64,000 nucleotides of DNA from Tetrapyrgos nigripes (taxonomy: Eukaryota > Basidiomycota > Agaricomycetes > Agaricales > Campanellaceae), in contig JAACJM010000217.1 in NCBI GenBank assembly GCA_013368315.1, positions 1 through 64,000 of the forward strand, read 5' to 3'. The translations under genes were made by a program, and so were the position numbers. The notes below the pieces were generated by a model that saw nothing but the letters and a program-made list of their open reading frames with translations, had not been told where the DNA came from and did not search any database. Positions 1-14,763 of this stretch are shown here, piece after piece. Position 1 is the first letter of the stretch. Every line of letters begins with the position of its first letter.

Positions 1-112
1 ATTTGTTCCAAGAAAGTTTTTTGCCCATCCGGGTCCGGTCGAGTATCCATTACAAAAAATCTATATACAATTGTTCATGTCCATCGCATCCAGCACGCAT
101 CCGTCCCTTTCC

Positions 113-1135
113 TCAATCTTCCTCTACCACTGCCTTTGATCTCGGTTTCTTCCCCTTTCCCTTCTTCTTCGGTTTCCCGAGCGAATCCGGCATGTCCAGC
201 AACCTTGCCTCCATTCCCGTCCACTCCTCATCCTCCATTTTGGGAAGCGGGATATCCGACGATTCCGCGATCGCTTCTAGAACATTCCCCATATGGATGA
301 GGCGATGAAGTTGGGCCAACTGTATGGCACAAAGGGTCGAGACGTCGGGAATGACGGCCTTCCGACCGGTGAAGCTACACCCCACACGTGATGCCGCGCA
401 GGGCTTGCAAGCACATTTCCCGTCGCCTTGGACGTGCACTCCAAACCGAGCCGGGTACACCAGGAACACCGCTACAAAAAAAATAAGGTCACAATCCAAA
501 GGTAGAAAAACGGAAAAGCCACGTACCTCAGCATACGCTTCTCCCTTCTCCACCTCAACCTCTTCCTCGCTTTCCGAGTCATCATCTCCAGATCCCTCGT
601 CCCTACGTCGCCTCCGAGCCGCACGAGGACTACTCGGCCCGGAATTCGCTTTTCTCTTTCCTCTCGCCTTCTCCGACGGACCCACATCGGAATGCTCCAT
701 TTCCACCTCTGGGCCCCATTCCGTCCGTTCCTTCTCCTTCCTTGCCCATTCCTCCAGCCGTTTCCTCTCCTCAGCCTCCAATTCCTCCTTCTTCGCCTTT
801 TCCACATCTTTCCGCTGCTCCAACCACAACTCCATCAACTCCTGCGCAGCCTCGTATTCCTCCATCAGAGCTTCATGTGCTTGTCGAGCTAAAGCCGATT
901 CCATTAGCATCCGTGGAAAACCCAATTCAAAAAAAAAAGATCACGCACCATTTTTATTTTCCTGACAGACCCAATGCTTTTCCGTCACCCTCATACTATC
1001 ATCGATCATTTTCTCCACCAAAGGTTCGGGTTGCACAGGAGCCGGAGGTTTCGCGTTGGACGTTGTCCATTCGGTCATATACTCCGTCAGGAGCATGGAA
1101 ACGTCAAGGGGAACGTAGGAGGTGGTGGAAGACAT
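113..1135 (-). pseudogene. Cys-motif (C-x2-C) Agaricomycete repeat-family protein, frameshifted
   Basis: Function unknown. Exon 1 is 1135-949, exon 2 is 888-527, and exon 3 begins at 471 (introns 889-948 and 472-526). Exon 2 encodes a long Glu/Lys/Arg-rich helical segment, then a Ser/Glu-rich acidic tract and an RRRRR basic run. After the second intron the spliced frame reads RCSWCTRLGLEC, the first half of a paired C-x2-C-x5-C motif. The second half, KCACKPCAASRVGCSF, lies in another frame that stays open to the stop at 113. One base missing (or two extra) near 420-440 would join them. Proteins with this acidic-helix plus double-Cys layout are abundant in Agaricomycete genomes, often near retroelements (family knowledge). 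A sequencing error is possible; otherwise this is a pseudogene. Confidence -1.
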
Positions 1136-1411
1136 TGATAACGGTGAAGTTGGTTTTGCCCTGCTTCCGAGGACTTCTCCCTTTTATACGTTTTCAAATT
1201 CGCGCACGGACCATCCTTATTGTTTTCTGTTCATTTTGTTACCAATTACTTAATTTAGAAACCATTCACAATCCCGATTGTTTCCATTCGTTTCTGATTC
1301 CATTGTTCATTTTCCGGGGTTCACCCTTTTTCTATTTTTTCTTCTATTGTCTTTTCAACTTCATCCCGACGGATTACTATTCGTTTCCATGCCTCTCGAG
1401 GGCTCGAGGCC

Positions 1412-1430
1412 TAAGAGGGGGATACTGTAA
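1412..1430 (+). repeat. Possible Gypsy polypurine tract and LTR 5' edge
   Basis: A purine run (aagaggggga) is followed by tac and then TGTAAG starting at 1426. This is the layout of a Ty3/Gypsy 3' polypurine tract abutting an LTR that opens with TG. A candidate end is the CCTAACA near 2009, but I cannot find a second LTR or a target-site duplication. No pol homology is visible nearby. The call rests on this short signature only. Confidence -1.
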
Positions 1431-2477
1431 GATCTATGCCTCCGTACATCTTTCCGACCGCATCCGATTGTTTTCCGAACTTCTCTTTCTTTTATTTCGA
1501 ACTTTACTCCCTTCCATCCCGAACACTTTCCGATCATTCATTTCCGATTTCATATCCGAGCTCCACTATTAATCTCCACAAATGGATCCCCTCCGGGAAC
1601 CCATGATTCATTTCGGATAACTACCGGATAGCTCGTATCTAATCTCCAAACTTACTCCACTTCATCTCCAATCCGTTCCACTTCGTTCTGCAGTACTCCA
1701 TCCATCTCCAATAGCACCATGTGCTTTTCCTTTATTTCCAAACCATCCCTATCTTACTCCTTTTCATTCCGATAGATTCCGAAGTAGTACTTAAGCTAGC
1801 AACTTTGTAGTAGATAGCTTAAGTCTAAAATCGAATTAGCTGGTCTCCTAACTTCATCCAACTTCAGGCAACATAGTACCGTCCTAACGGATTCCATTCC
1901 GTGTCTTCCTTATACTTCGATCTCAGAGACTACCAGTTCCACCCGGATTCGTCTTTATCCTTTCCCAAAAACCCCAATAAGACTTCCGCTTGGGTCCAAC
2001 GTGTTTCCTAACACTAGGATCCACCCAGACTTAACAGTCGACCAAACTCTCTAAAATCTCTGAAATACTGGCAATCCTCATGACGATCACCCAGCAACCA
2101 TTTGCAGCCCAATTGCAGCCTGTTTACACTGTCAATGGCCATTGTCACTAGAGGCACTTCTCCACTTATAAAGCCAGAGCTTTCATTTCGGCACGAGTCT
2201 ATGAAATTCACAGAAGGATTAGAAGATGGAAACTCTGGTTGGGGTCTAGGATCTAGGATGCATTGGAAGTAGTCCAGACCCAAAGGTTGGCAGAGTGGAA
2301 GAAGGATGATCAGGGGTTTGCATCCATTACTATCTTTATAACTGATGGGTACCCTCCAATGTACTAAGTAGTGTCAAGCTCAGCTCTGAGTGAATATAGT
2401 ATTTCCAGTGCCACTTCAACAAATAATCTACCATCTTCATATGACTATGCATGATCTACATGGTCATCAGTGACAAG

Positions 2478-2563
2478 TGTACGATGAGTAGGCGTTTGTT
2501 GCTCATTGTTGTGCAATAACTGTACAATGATTAGGCGTTTGTCACTCATTGTCGTGCGATAAC
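2478..2563. repeat. 43-bp tandem duplication
   Basis: Two adjacent 43-bp units (2478-2520 and 2521-2563) both begin tgtac.atga and end ataac. They differ at about six positions. The unit contains taggcgtttgt and ctcattgt. No coding potential is evident. Confidence -1.
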
Positions 2564-3286
2564 CATACACTGGTGGGCACTCAATGCCTGATATTTGGGC
2601 ACCAATTGGGCGTTTTGTTTTCAGAATGAAACAGAAAAAGTTTATTACACGAAACAGGATTTAAATCTCTTTGTCTTTGTTACCCCAAAAAGTTGTTGTT
2701 TATTGGAAAAATAAAGTATTCTTTCAGATATAGAAAAGATAAAGTGTTTCTTTGCTTTTTTTGTGTAAATACTCTATTCATTTTCAACCAATAATGGTAA
2801 TCTTTTATGGAGGAAAAACTTAACCTTTTGCACAGAAAATAAACTTCTCTTTTCAAATCAGACACACAATCTTCATCTTCAAGGTTTTTACAGTAGAAAG
2901 AAAAGGGCTTGGGCAGTGATTATTGGTATGCACTGTCTTCACACAGGAACACATTGTATTTGGAAGATGAAAGAAAAGAAGTCATACAAATGTGTGACTA
3001 CTGGTATATATACATAGGACTGTCACAGACATGTGATCATGTAGTAAATGTATCTATGTTTACACACTTGTGGAGTAGATTTGTACATTAGAATAGTGAA
3101 TTACAGTGCTATTGTTGAACTAGAATGAATACATACAAAATTTTTGGCCAAAGGACTTTTTTAATGTATTAGTTGTAGGAATGTTGTATGCTCGCAAAGT
3201 TTTGGGGTTGTTTTTGTTGTACAACCACCAACAACCATGCACAACCTTTTTGTATTATTTCCTGATGGTCCAACATGTAGGGATAG

Positions 3287-3310
3287 ACTCACAAGTACTT
3301 ACTTGTGAGT
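3287..3310. repeat. Perfect 11-bp palindrome with 2-bp spacer
   Basis: actcacaagta, then ct, then its exact reverse complement tacttgtgagt. Further degenerate copies of the gtgagt/actcat words follow up to about 3420. Clusters of such subterminal motifs occur near the ends of hAT-type elements, but no transposase or matching terminal repeat was seen. Confidence -1.
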
Positions 3311-4466
3311 TTTAGACTTGCAATTGTGAGTCTTGTTTTCCACAAGTTTGGTACAAGGACAAGTCCAAGAATTTTGAAATAAAAACTCATGAGTGGACTC
3401 ATCAAGGTCTTTAGTCCAACTTTCACAAATATGGATGCAAACTTAATATAGAGCCATATTGGCCTGATGGCCAGGACTAACTAACTGTACATAAGCAAGA
3501 TATACCATATTAGGAAATGATAACACACATGGAGATTTACTAGCAGTTCTATTACAAAAATACTGGATATAGTCCCCAAAAACCCTCTCCAGACCCTGAG
3601 ATGGAGGTGTTCCAAAAAGTTATTAACAGTCTGACAGCTGGACTAACTAATCATCCCTATATGGGAATACTATCAAGTGCATCCCCAGTGGCAATTAGTC
3701 TCTCCTAGACAGACAACACGACAATCTACTAAAGTAGATGTATGGTAGTCTGTTACTAAAGTGGCCGCATTTAGTGACTGGCATTTTTCCCACGTAAATG
3801 AATAGCAAATGAATAGCGAAGGATTAGCTAATCTTGAGGCCTGCCATTTCTGAGACTGCCAAAAGCGAGCGTTTACTGTGAGGTTTTCAATTTCGGACAT
3901 GTTTTTATGAATCTATAACATGGATAAAAGCAAAAATAAAGCCCATAGAGCACAGTGAGCAATGAAGCAATGCAATTCACGGCGCGCAGCGATTAGCTAA
4001 TTTCAAAGATTTGTAAGCAAAAACCCAGCGGCTATGCTCTCTATATGAAAAAACTAGACTAAGTGGCAATCATGTTTCTGCTCAGTAGAGTATTTGATGT
4101 TTTTGGAGTGATGCCAAACCACCAACAAGCCACCATTCCCATCTGAACAGACTGTTATCTGATCATTGAATAGTCATTAGATACTGTGCTCGGTATTAAA
4201 AAACGCAAATTATAGTTGTGTTTGTCTAGTAGTACAGGGTGACATTATTATTAGAATGGCCCGGTAAGTACGCCACCTCAATCCGGAAATAGAACATGCA
4301 CAAAACTGCTCATGACGGTCATTACAGCGAGGGTCATTCAATGCCTGAGCTGATCAAAATGGGCTGACATGAATGCGAGGAATGAGATTCAAATAATCGT
4401 GAAGATACCAGATGATCAAAAAGGAAGACCCTGCCATTCAGCCTAGAATAATGCAGAGCTCGATTA

Positions 4467-6182
4467 TTACGCTCTTGCACTTCGCCATGCACTTTGCATT
4501 GCAATTCGGCGAGCCTGATAGTCTGCATCAGTATCCAGTACCATTAGTCTTCAAAATCACATACCTGTTCCAGGGAAATCGAATCTTCTCTAAGCTCGAC
4601 TCGTTGTCGACCCGAGCCTTCATCCTCCTCATCCTCCTCATCGTCGAAAGACGTCCGTCCTATCGTCGTCCGCATACCCCCAAACGCGGCCTTACCTCCA
4701 GCAAGTGAAAATGGCGAGGAAGCAACAGCAGTCCCGAAAACACTAGCATTCTTTGGTGCACCGAAAGCAGCGAAATCGGTCACTACTTTACGGGGGGGTG
4801 ACGCTGATAATGTGGGTGATCGCGATACAGTTTTAGATGTAGGAGAACGTGGAGGAGTAGCTGGACTGTAAGAAGAATAGGAGTAGCTGCTTCGTGATAA
4901 TGATGCTCGTGCTTGAAGATATTTCTCTGTGAAACGCGTTCCTTGAACCTGTGCAGCGTCTGCTTAATATCGGAGTCAAGAGCAAAAGGAGGGACACATA
5001 CTCTTCGTAGATGGGGTCGCGCCTCTGTCAATGAAGGTGCTTCGGTAAAGACATTGACATTGTGTGTTGACTCCTCTGACTCCTTATATATGCTCTCAAT
5101 AACAACTTTTTTCGTACTCTCGTTTCGCAGCAATAGACGTTCATGAAGTTCTCTGGCAACCTCATCGACGCTTTCGTTGTTCCCTAAGATCCGCTGTGCG
5201 ACCGCAGCACCGACTTCCCTCACTAGCCTCTCCATGTCGAGATTTTCGAGCACACTACCCACTATTGCGTGGGCGAGGAGGTCGGCGGTGGTCAACGGTA
5301 GCATCAAGCCAGATGTAATGCCCGTGATAGCTTTATAAAAGTCCGTCGCAAACTAGAGCCATACCTGAGGATCAGTAAAGGGCAGATGCAGAATATCACT
5401 CACTTGATAACCGCTCAGAGCAGGCTCGCACGCGACAAAGAACTAGGATAGCCGTAAGCAGAGACACAGTGTAATGTATAGAGGAACGCACGCACAAGGG
5501 TGATACCGCGACTTGCCATTAAACGAGCGACCTGCAAGGGATCATGACCGTCCGGTGATCCATCGTCAAAACCTGTGGACCGCGATGGGACAGAATGAGC
5601 CGCATGCATGCAGAAAGGCGGGAGGCAACTCACCATCACCGTACTCTCCTATACCATGAGGCGGCGCGTCTGCGATGAGCACGACCATCTTGCTAGCATG
5701 TTCCCTCCAATCCATATTCAACGCTTCGACTAACGCAGCTGTTACAGCTTCCGGTCCATCACCGCCCCCAGACGCATACAGGCTAGAAAGATCCTTTTGT
5801 ACCTTGCTGATATCTGACGAGAATCCAAAGTTCTTCACAATGTATGTATGATCCTGAGGAGGGTGGTCGCGGAATGCCACCAGGCCTATACGCAAATCCT
5901 CTCTGGCTTGTAGTTTTCCAGACTCAAATATATGCCCACAGATGTTTTCGATGTTCTTCGTTGCAGAGGAAATGTAGCTGCCTTGACTTCCAGTACAGTC
6001 TTGAACGAATACCAGATCACTGTGGGTGTATCAGCGGAGCTCGCAGAACCAGGTTGATGGAGGACGTACAGCATCTTTCGATTTGGATCATAGTTGACTG
6101 CCTGGTGGTTACTGACCTGGGAGTCTGGAGCAGGAAAAGACTGAGGGGCTGCTCCAACGTCGAAATCCATGTCTTCATCCAT
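4467..6182 (-). CDS. von Willebrand factor A (vWA) domain protein
   Basis: Predicted 465-residue intracellular protein of seven exons: 6182-6070, 6019-5634, 5572-5496, 5442-5404, 5352-5002, 4948-4565, 4514-4467. After a short acidic N-terminus (MDEDMDFDVG) comes LDLVFVQDCTGSQGSY, where D-x-T-x-S is the MIDAS metal-binding signature of vWA domains. It is followed by RIGLVAFRDHPPQD and KMVVLIADAPPHGIGEYGDG. A helical region and a Ser/Pro-rich tail follow, then an acidic DDEEDEEDEG patch and the end ARRIAMQSAWRSARA. No signal peptide is seen. The domain resembles the vWA part of VwkA-type alpha-kinase relatives, but no kinase domain is present, so it probably acts as a metal-dependent binding protein (inference). 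All phases close. Confidence -1.
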
Positions 6183-6597
6183 TGTAACTCAAATAACACT
6201 TGGAACAGCTGCAAAGACTGTAAGAAAATGGGCTTGGAGACGGTCAAGCAGGAACGGAACACGAATGCGGGTTGTGGTGAAATTTTGAAGATCGATGAAG
6301 GGAATAAAAACGCAAGTTGCGCTCGCCTGCCTGCTTGCAGACACGATGAATCATAGCTCCCACGTGTTCAATCAATTCTTTCATTTTTCTATTCCTCTGA
6401 ACGCTGACTTTGGCATGAAAGAGAAACGTTAGTTAGGACGAAAGCATAGTCACATCGTTCGCTGAGAGATGGAACGTCACTATTGCGCAGTCATCCTAAG
6501 ATTAGAAGGTCATTATATCCCTGTACGCTATTTCCCAGCTATACGTAGGCGCTCATTAATTTACAGCATCATCCTCACCCATCCACCAGGCACCCGT
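6183..6597. other. Spacer between vWA gene 5' end and gem1 3' end
   Basis: About 415 bp holding the upstream region of the vWA gene and the 3' flank of the Miro gene. No gene, RNA or clear TATA element seen. Confidence -1.
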
Positions 6598-9281
<2,684 letters not shown>

Positions 9282-9663
9282 GTCCCCAAAAGTGAAAGTC
9301 TAAAGAGTGAAGATTGAAAGGGAATGGATAATTCGTGTACCGTATGGTGTCTGGATCACTGTGCCGACGAACCACGCGTAAAAGGACACGTTCGTAAAAG
9401 GAAGGTCATTCTCAGGTGACAATGATACTGATGGCTCACACTTATTTGTAAGGACCATTCGCAAGGACGTGTATCCACTTCGCTCTCGGATGCTAATGCT
9501 TAGCCTTTAGTGTCATATCGATTGTACTACTACAGAAAATTTTACAAGTACAGTGCACGATCATCAAAGAGAGAAACTATCAAATGAGATAAATCTTATT
9601 ACAAAGTACTACTGTTATTAACTTCTTATGCCTGTACGCCGTCAATGTCCTGAAGGAAGTTGC
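9282..9663. other. Spacer between PR-1 3' end and gem1 5' end
   Basis: About 380 bp containing the gem1 leader and the PR-1 3' flank. No gene or RNA seen. Confidence -1.
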
Positions 9664-10357
9664 TCAAGAAACGGGACGGTCAACGTTGGCCCTGCGGGGG
9701 AAAGCAGAACTCAGTCTCGTCAAGTGTCAGAAGAAATTCAGTCACTTACGGGTACTTCCCTCTAACATTTCCCTTGGGATAATACTCGCAGACGATGTAC
9801 GTAGATAGATGGTTCCCAAGGACTGCAAGAGTGCAGTTCTGGACAGCACATCCGAGCTGAAGAGAGCTCTTCCAGACCATCTGGGTAAAATGAGAGGCCT
9901 TTGGGTTTTCGTAACTATAGGTAGCTATTCGCGTGTTCAGCAGAGAAATTATATCCTGTTCGCGATGCACTCACTATTTTCGTTGGCCCAGTCTTGGATT
10001 CCTTTGGCGATATTATAGCTCTTTCCGTATCCAGCGGCAAGATTTTCTATAGAAGCGAACGAGTGAATATTTGCCAATAAACGATAATGCGCTAAATCAC
10101 ATACCTCCGTAAGGGTTCGGATTGGAGTGCTCCCAGATGCATTTGTTGACGTAGTTTTGGGCGTAAGTCGCCAGAGTGTCATTCCAAACGAGAGCGGGAG
10201 CGTTGTATTTGGCTCGGACTGTGTTATGCATTTGCATATAGATAGCCTTCTCTGCTTCTGTAGCACGTTTGTCGAAGATGTCGATCGCGGCGGTGTGTGC
10301 GCTGAGAACTAGGCTCAAGGAAAGGATGACTGTGCACGCGAATTTGAGGAGGAACAT
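9664..10357 (-). CDS. Secreted PR-1/CAP (SCP/TAPS) protein, copy A
   Basis: Predicted 175-residue secreted protein in four exons: 10357-10105, 10046-9975, 9924-9750, 9691-9664. The N-terminus (MFLLKFACTVILSLSLVLSA) is a typical signal peptide, followed by a Kex2-type DKR site before ATEAEK. The CAP domain shows HNTVRAKYNAP, NDTLATYAQNYV, GENLAAGYG, the CAP1 signature SHFTQMVWKSS and a CAP2-like YIVCEYYPKGN. Members bind sterols or lipids and are secreted (Pry family). An in-frame ATG at 10426 exists, but the 10357 start matches the paralogue at 54668 and leaves a proper signal peptide. Intron positions and phases are identical to that paralogue. Confidence -1.
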
Positions 10358-12009
10358 TGTAGATGTGCAGGTGTGAAGAGGGATATAGCAAGTGCTGAGG
10401 ACGTTGAGGAACGATGATAATGCCATCAAACCATTTTCCTACTTTTATACCCAACTCTCCCCTTCACCTGGGGGTGCTTCTGTATTGGCTTTGAACGCGA
10501 TCTTGGGTCAGCTTCATCACGGTCTCCACTGTGCCAAGTTGGTCCTGAGGCCAAGGCAAATGAGTATAGTACACTCAGTACCTTGAGATGAGGTTTCCAC
10601 TAAGCCAAGCTAGTTCTAAGGCCAAAACGAGCCGCCGTCGATAACAATCGTTGGGTACCTGAGCCTGAAGCTCCAGAGACATCGTAGATCGTGGGCCTAA
10701 AAAACCAGAATCCCGCCTCTCCGCTCTTCCCTATTCAACCCGACGCGGCTCCGGGAACCGTCCTGATTCACCTCGCTCCTGACGAGACGACAAATGTGTG
10801 GTGGCCATTCCATTCCTAAATAGGCTTCGAGGGAGACCATATGCGTGCATCTGAACTGGCGAATGGCGAATGTGGATTTGGAAGAAAATTTGAGTTTGCG
10901 TTTTAGTGAGAGTGGACGAAAGGCATGCTTGCACAGCAGTGCGGGGAAAGGAGCGTTTTCATAAAATACTTCCAAGAGTAATTGAGGGTGAAAGCCACGG
11001 CGCGATGATGCCCTGGGTATCCCGATGATTACAAGTCGGGACCAAACTTTTTTTGATGTCTGGAATGCGCCGTGTTCCTGATTGCCATTCTGCTCCAACA
11101 CTCCAATTCTGATACAGGCTGCATCGCTGTCAATGGTGTAAACATTTCCGCAGAGAAAGTGCAAGTAATTATTTCATTCCAGGATTCCGCTCGTAACTCG
11201 TTATGGGTAGCCGGGTATTGGTATGATTTCTGTAAAAAGGAACAGCTCTAGTGAGTACTACAACTGGAGTACAAAGAACCCGATAAGAACCTACAGTCTA
11301 GACCGCACGCTGCACTTGCTACATCCTGAGGTCTGGCCACCGGCCTACCGTCACATATCCACTACATATACTTTAGCCCCTCTTGTCGATGTCCCTCAAA
11401 CCCTCCTCATAGGGAGTCGATATATCAGACGCACGCGTAGAATCAAATTTGCTCCAGTGCTGTAACCGAGAACACCCATTAGCTTGAGTGCTAAAATCTG
11501 CCAGGCCAAGACCCCTGTCAACAAAAAGATTGAAGGACGTACTGCACTACTCCTGGAGCACTTTTAGCGGCTCCCAAATCGCAGGCGGACTCTGACACCA
11601 ACACTGAAGCGTCCGAAATGCTCTAGCCATCTGATTCGAAAAGAAGCAACAGTCGCAGTGATGAGCAGAGACAGAGGAACGCAAAAAAGAGCAAACGTAC
11701 CATGTGCACCGTAACTTCCTGACCGATCATAGCAGCATCCTCCTTGCTCCAGAATTGGCTCCCGGTTTGGGTACAGACGAGCATTCCTTGTATTTTCCAG
11801 CTTTTGAAGTACCAGCGTCGTTCACTTTCACGTTCCGTGAAAATCGACGTTTCCAATATCGAGTTGGTCTACCTCGAGTCAATGACTCGGACAGTATGCG
11901 TTTGTTGTTCCTTGTTAAGGAAATGAGACTCCATAGGATGAAGGAAGTGGTTTTGAATGGGAATTTCGTGAACAAATCATGCTGCCAGTGGTGGTCCAAA
12001 TCGCCGTAT
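10358..12009. other. Gene-poor spacer with doubtful ORFs
   Basis: Holds the PR-1 copy A upstream region. The longest ORF (10697-11164, minus, 155 codons) has no recognisable domain and no signal peptide. Overlapping plus and minus ORFs at 11623-12062 likewise show nothing recognisable. I do not call a gene here. Confidence -1.
10443..10449 (-). promoter_or_regulatory. TATA box of PR-1 copy A
   Basis: TATAAAA on the minus strand about 85 bp upstream of the chosen start codon, within gggtataaaagtagg. The paralogous gene has gggtatataaacagg in the equivalent place, which supports a shared core promoter. Confidence -1.
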
Positions 12010-13222
12010 TTAGCAGAATGATGATACACTGCTATCATTAATTTTCCTTCTAATCCTACCATGCCGACGGCAACTGAAGCTATATCTACTCAAGCTAATC
12101 CCTCCATCTACGGTCAAATTTATCCCGTTCACAAATTCACCAGCAACAGAGGATAAGAAAACAGCAGCAGTCCCTATCTCAAGTTGCCTGTAGTTTTTAA
12201 ATTGGTAAAAGTCAGATAGTCATGCACGTCCAACACTCACCTTCCTGCCCTAAGTAATGGAGATGGATTGAAAGTTCCCGGCACCGGTTTTGCAGCCCAT
12301 CGAGCTATTTCCTTAGGTGTAGCGGTCATCTCCGACGGGAATAAACCAGGCGAAATAGTGTTCACTCGGACAGGAATGTTTTGTAGCGCAAACTGCGTGG
12401 CCAGTACTTCCGTGAGGTGGTTGACAGCCGCTTTCAGCGCTTTACTCACTGGATAGGCAACCTAGTAAAAAAAGGCATTCCGAATGAACTCGAATATTTC
12501 CACAGATCCAGACAGTGTAAAAGAATGCACTCACCACACCCAGTAAGACTTTGGCAGTGCCACCGACTGCAGAGATATTGATGACACTAGAAGTTTCTCC
12601 CTCTCTTGTGCATGCACCGCGTTCGAGAAGGGAGAGGAAACCCATGGTAACGAAATGAGGAGCAGCAGTGTTCGTTTTGAGGATTTCGGCCCACTGCTCA
12701 AAAGAATCTTCAAGGACTGAAAACAGTATCGCCGACTTTTGCATCCTTAGGCGCATCTCTGCCTTTGAGAACACCCAAATGAGGGCCTGTAACTCCGGCA
12801 CTGTCGTGTGATAGCGTTAGCAGCCGTCCATAACAGCGAATCTAATTGCTTACTTGTTTACCAGGATATCTAACTTCCCTTCGGCTTGATCAATGGGTGC
12901 CACTGCGTTCGCAATGGACTCCTTGTCGCAGACGTCCATTTGAAGGCTGTGAGCATACAGAGTGAGTTGGGTGTCTAGAAGTGTGACATTAAAACACTTA
13001 CGGAATCAATCCTGCCTAACTTGCAGTCTTCTGTAAAACTTGCAGGCGTCTTCCAGTGATGTAGACCTTGGCGCCATTTTGAGAGAGCTCCTTCGCAATC
13101 ATCAAACCACTGATGCAGATAAACCGAGATATTGAACATAACCGAGAATTGAATGAATCGCAGCCTTACATTCCAGTGCCACCACCAGTAACGAGGGCGA
13201 TTTTGCCTTACAAGCTGGACAT
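12010..13222 (-). pseudogene. Short-chain dehydrogenase/reductase pseudogene
   Basis: An SDR (NAD(P)-dependent oxidoreductase) body is readable through several phase-consistent introns. It has a Rossmann start GKIALVTGGGTGI with GLMIAKELSQNGAKVYITGRR, then LQMDVCDKES, the LDILVNNAG motif, INISAVGG, the catalytic Tyr-Lys region AYPVSKALKAAVNHL, NTISPGLFPSEM and a terminal FVNGINLTVDGG. Three lesions lie in otherwise intact exons. A TAA at 13210-13208 is the fifth codon. A TAG lies at 13018-13016. A one-base frameshift near 12711 falls inside FSP/EDSFEQW. Both stops are explained by a single C-to-T change in a CA dinucleotide (CAA/CAG codons). Intact flanks suggest recent loss. The extent of the 3' end is approximate. 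Confidence -1.
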
Positions 13223-14763
13223 CGCGGAGTATCGTGGATGATTTTGATCTCTTGCCCAGTTTTTATATCCGTTCTGTTTCTATACACGCTGCGTAACCCT
13301 GAGCAAGTGGAAACGGCGTTCGGCAAAGCCCTCTCAACCGTTGAATGTTGTTTCTTTTCGCGGGTACCTCTGACTGTAAGTAGTAATAACCTATGAGTGC
13401 TACACACGCCTAGGAAGAGAGGAAACAAGCACTAGCCATTAGATCATCCTGAGACTTGAGTCAACGTCGAGCCTTGCTAACATGGCATGGGGGAAATGGA
13501 CCTGAAGTTACTATTCAAGTTAGCCAATGTCAGCTAATGTCAGGGTCTGATTTTTGTCTACATCTGCGGTCATTAATATTGGTGCCCAAGTCCGTTCTAT
13601 ATACTTGAGGCTTCGAGGTTGTTTATGATACAGTTTACCCTCATTCAAATCTGTAAATGCTGAGACAGGGGACCGGTGATACTTGCAGAGGAGGAGAGCG
13701 AAAACAGAAAGCAGCAAGAAGAGAAAACGCAATTTGGGGCTTACATAACATAGGCGCGTCTGCGTCTGTTACTTAGCGCTTCTTTGGCACTTCTCGGCGA
13801 TTTTATTCTTCGGGTATCTTCGCCGCTAACTGGGCTCTTAACACTTGGTGTTACTACTGAAAAAAAATAACAACAGTCTTACCGACGGTGAAGTCTCTTG
13901 AAACAAAGATCAAAATCAAAACCCGAGTCTTTCCTCCCCGTTCTCAGCCCTTCCGAGTTCTGAACTTCCCGAACCTGTTTTCCCTGGTGCGAAACTCGGA
14001 AATCTTCAGAGAAATGATGCACCGTCGGAGAGGCGTACACAAACTTGATGCATGAAGCATGCTTAGCCTCATCTTCTCCTTCGTTCCTCTATTCCTTCAA
14101 GTACTATTCTTTTCTTTCCGGATCCGGCTGCCAACGACGACGAAGACCATTCTCTCACTAATCATTCTTCCCTCCTTACCTTCGCTATTTTGAGCGGTGT
14201 CGTCCCCTGGCCCTTTTCAACTGGTCGTCAAAATCGTTACGGCGGATTCGCGGAATACAGCCAGTGAACCAGCTACTAGTAGTACACAACTCTGCTACGA
14301 TACTTTCTGCGACTGTCCTTGATAGGGATAGGATTAGTGGCCGTTGTTGCTTTCAAAAATCTGAAAGATCCAACCAGACTTGAAGACGATTTGAGTTTGG
14401 ATGAATGATCATTGTTGTTGAATCGTTGAAGCTTTGCAGTTACAGTCTTGAAGCTTCATCATCCATTGTCTCAAGAACAAAGTCAAAGTCGAAGCCAAAG
14501 TCCCATATGTAGAACTGAGGTTGGGGATCGGGATTAGCAGCGAGGGACAAAACCCAAGTTATACAAGCTACATACATATGTGTAACTACAAGTAGCGACA
14601 TAAGGAATGATATATGAATACACAAAATGGTATACTTGAAGTTCTACAAGTGTTTCTCATCTTCCATCTTCGTGCCCATAACATTAGGCTTCCCCCAACT
14701 ATTTCCATCTTTGTCCAGCTCACATCCAACACTCATCCAGCATCCAAAAACTAACACGTTCAC
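13223..14763. other. Spacer with one small secreted-like ORF
   Basis: No gene is firmly supported. A 70-codon minus ORF at 13520-13732 begins MRFLFLLLSVFALLLC, a signal-peptide-like run, but the rest matches nothing I know and there is a possible donor directly after it. Another short ORF at 14440-14625 is probably chance. The 3' flank of the methyltransferase gene lies at the right edge. Confidence -1.

Larger units (their letters stand above)
1136..4466. other. AT-rich gene-poor spacer
   Basis: No coding region is supported. 1136-1420 is the upstream region of the Cys-motif gene and contains tttatacg near 1182. The stretch 2580-3600 is clearly more AT-rich than its surroundings and has several short minus and plus ORFs with no recognisable domain. 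It also holds a 43-bp tandem repeat and a perfect palindrome, listed separately. It is likely old transposon debris (inference). Confidence -1.

Noticed and set aside
10697..11164. 155-codon minus ORF
   Set aside because: No recognisable domain, no splice structure, and an overlapping ORF in another frame.
11623..12062. Overlapping ORFs on both strands
   Set aside because: No coding signature favours any frame.
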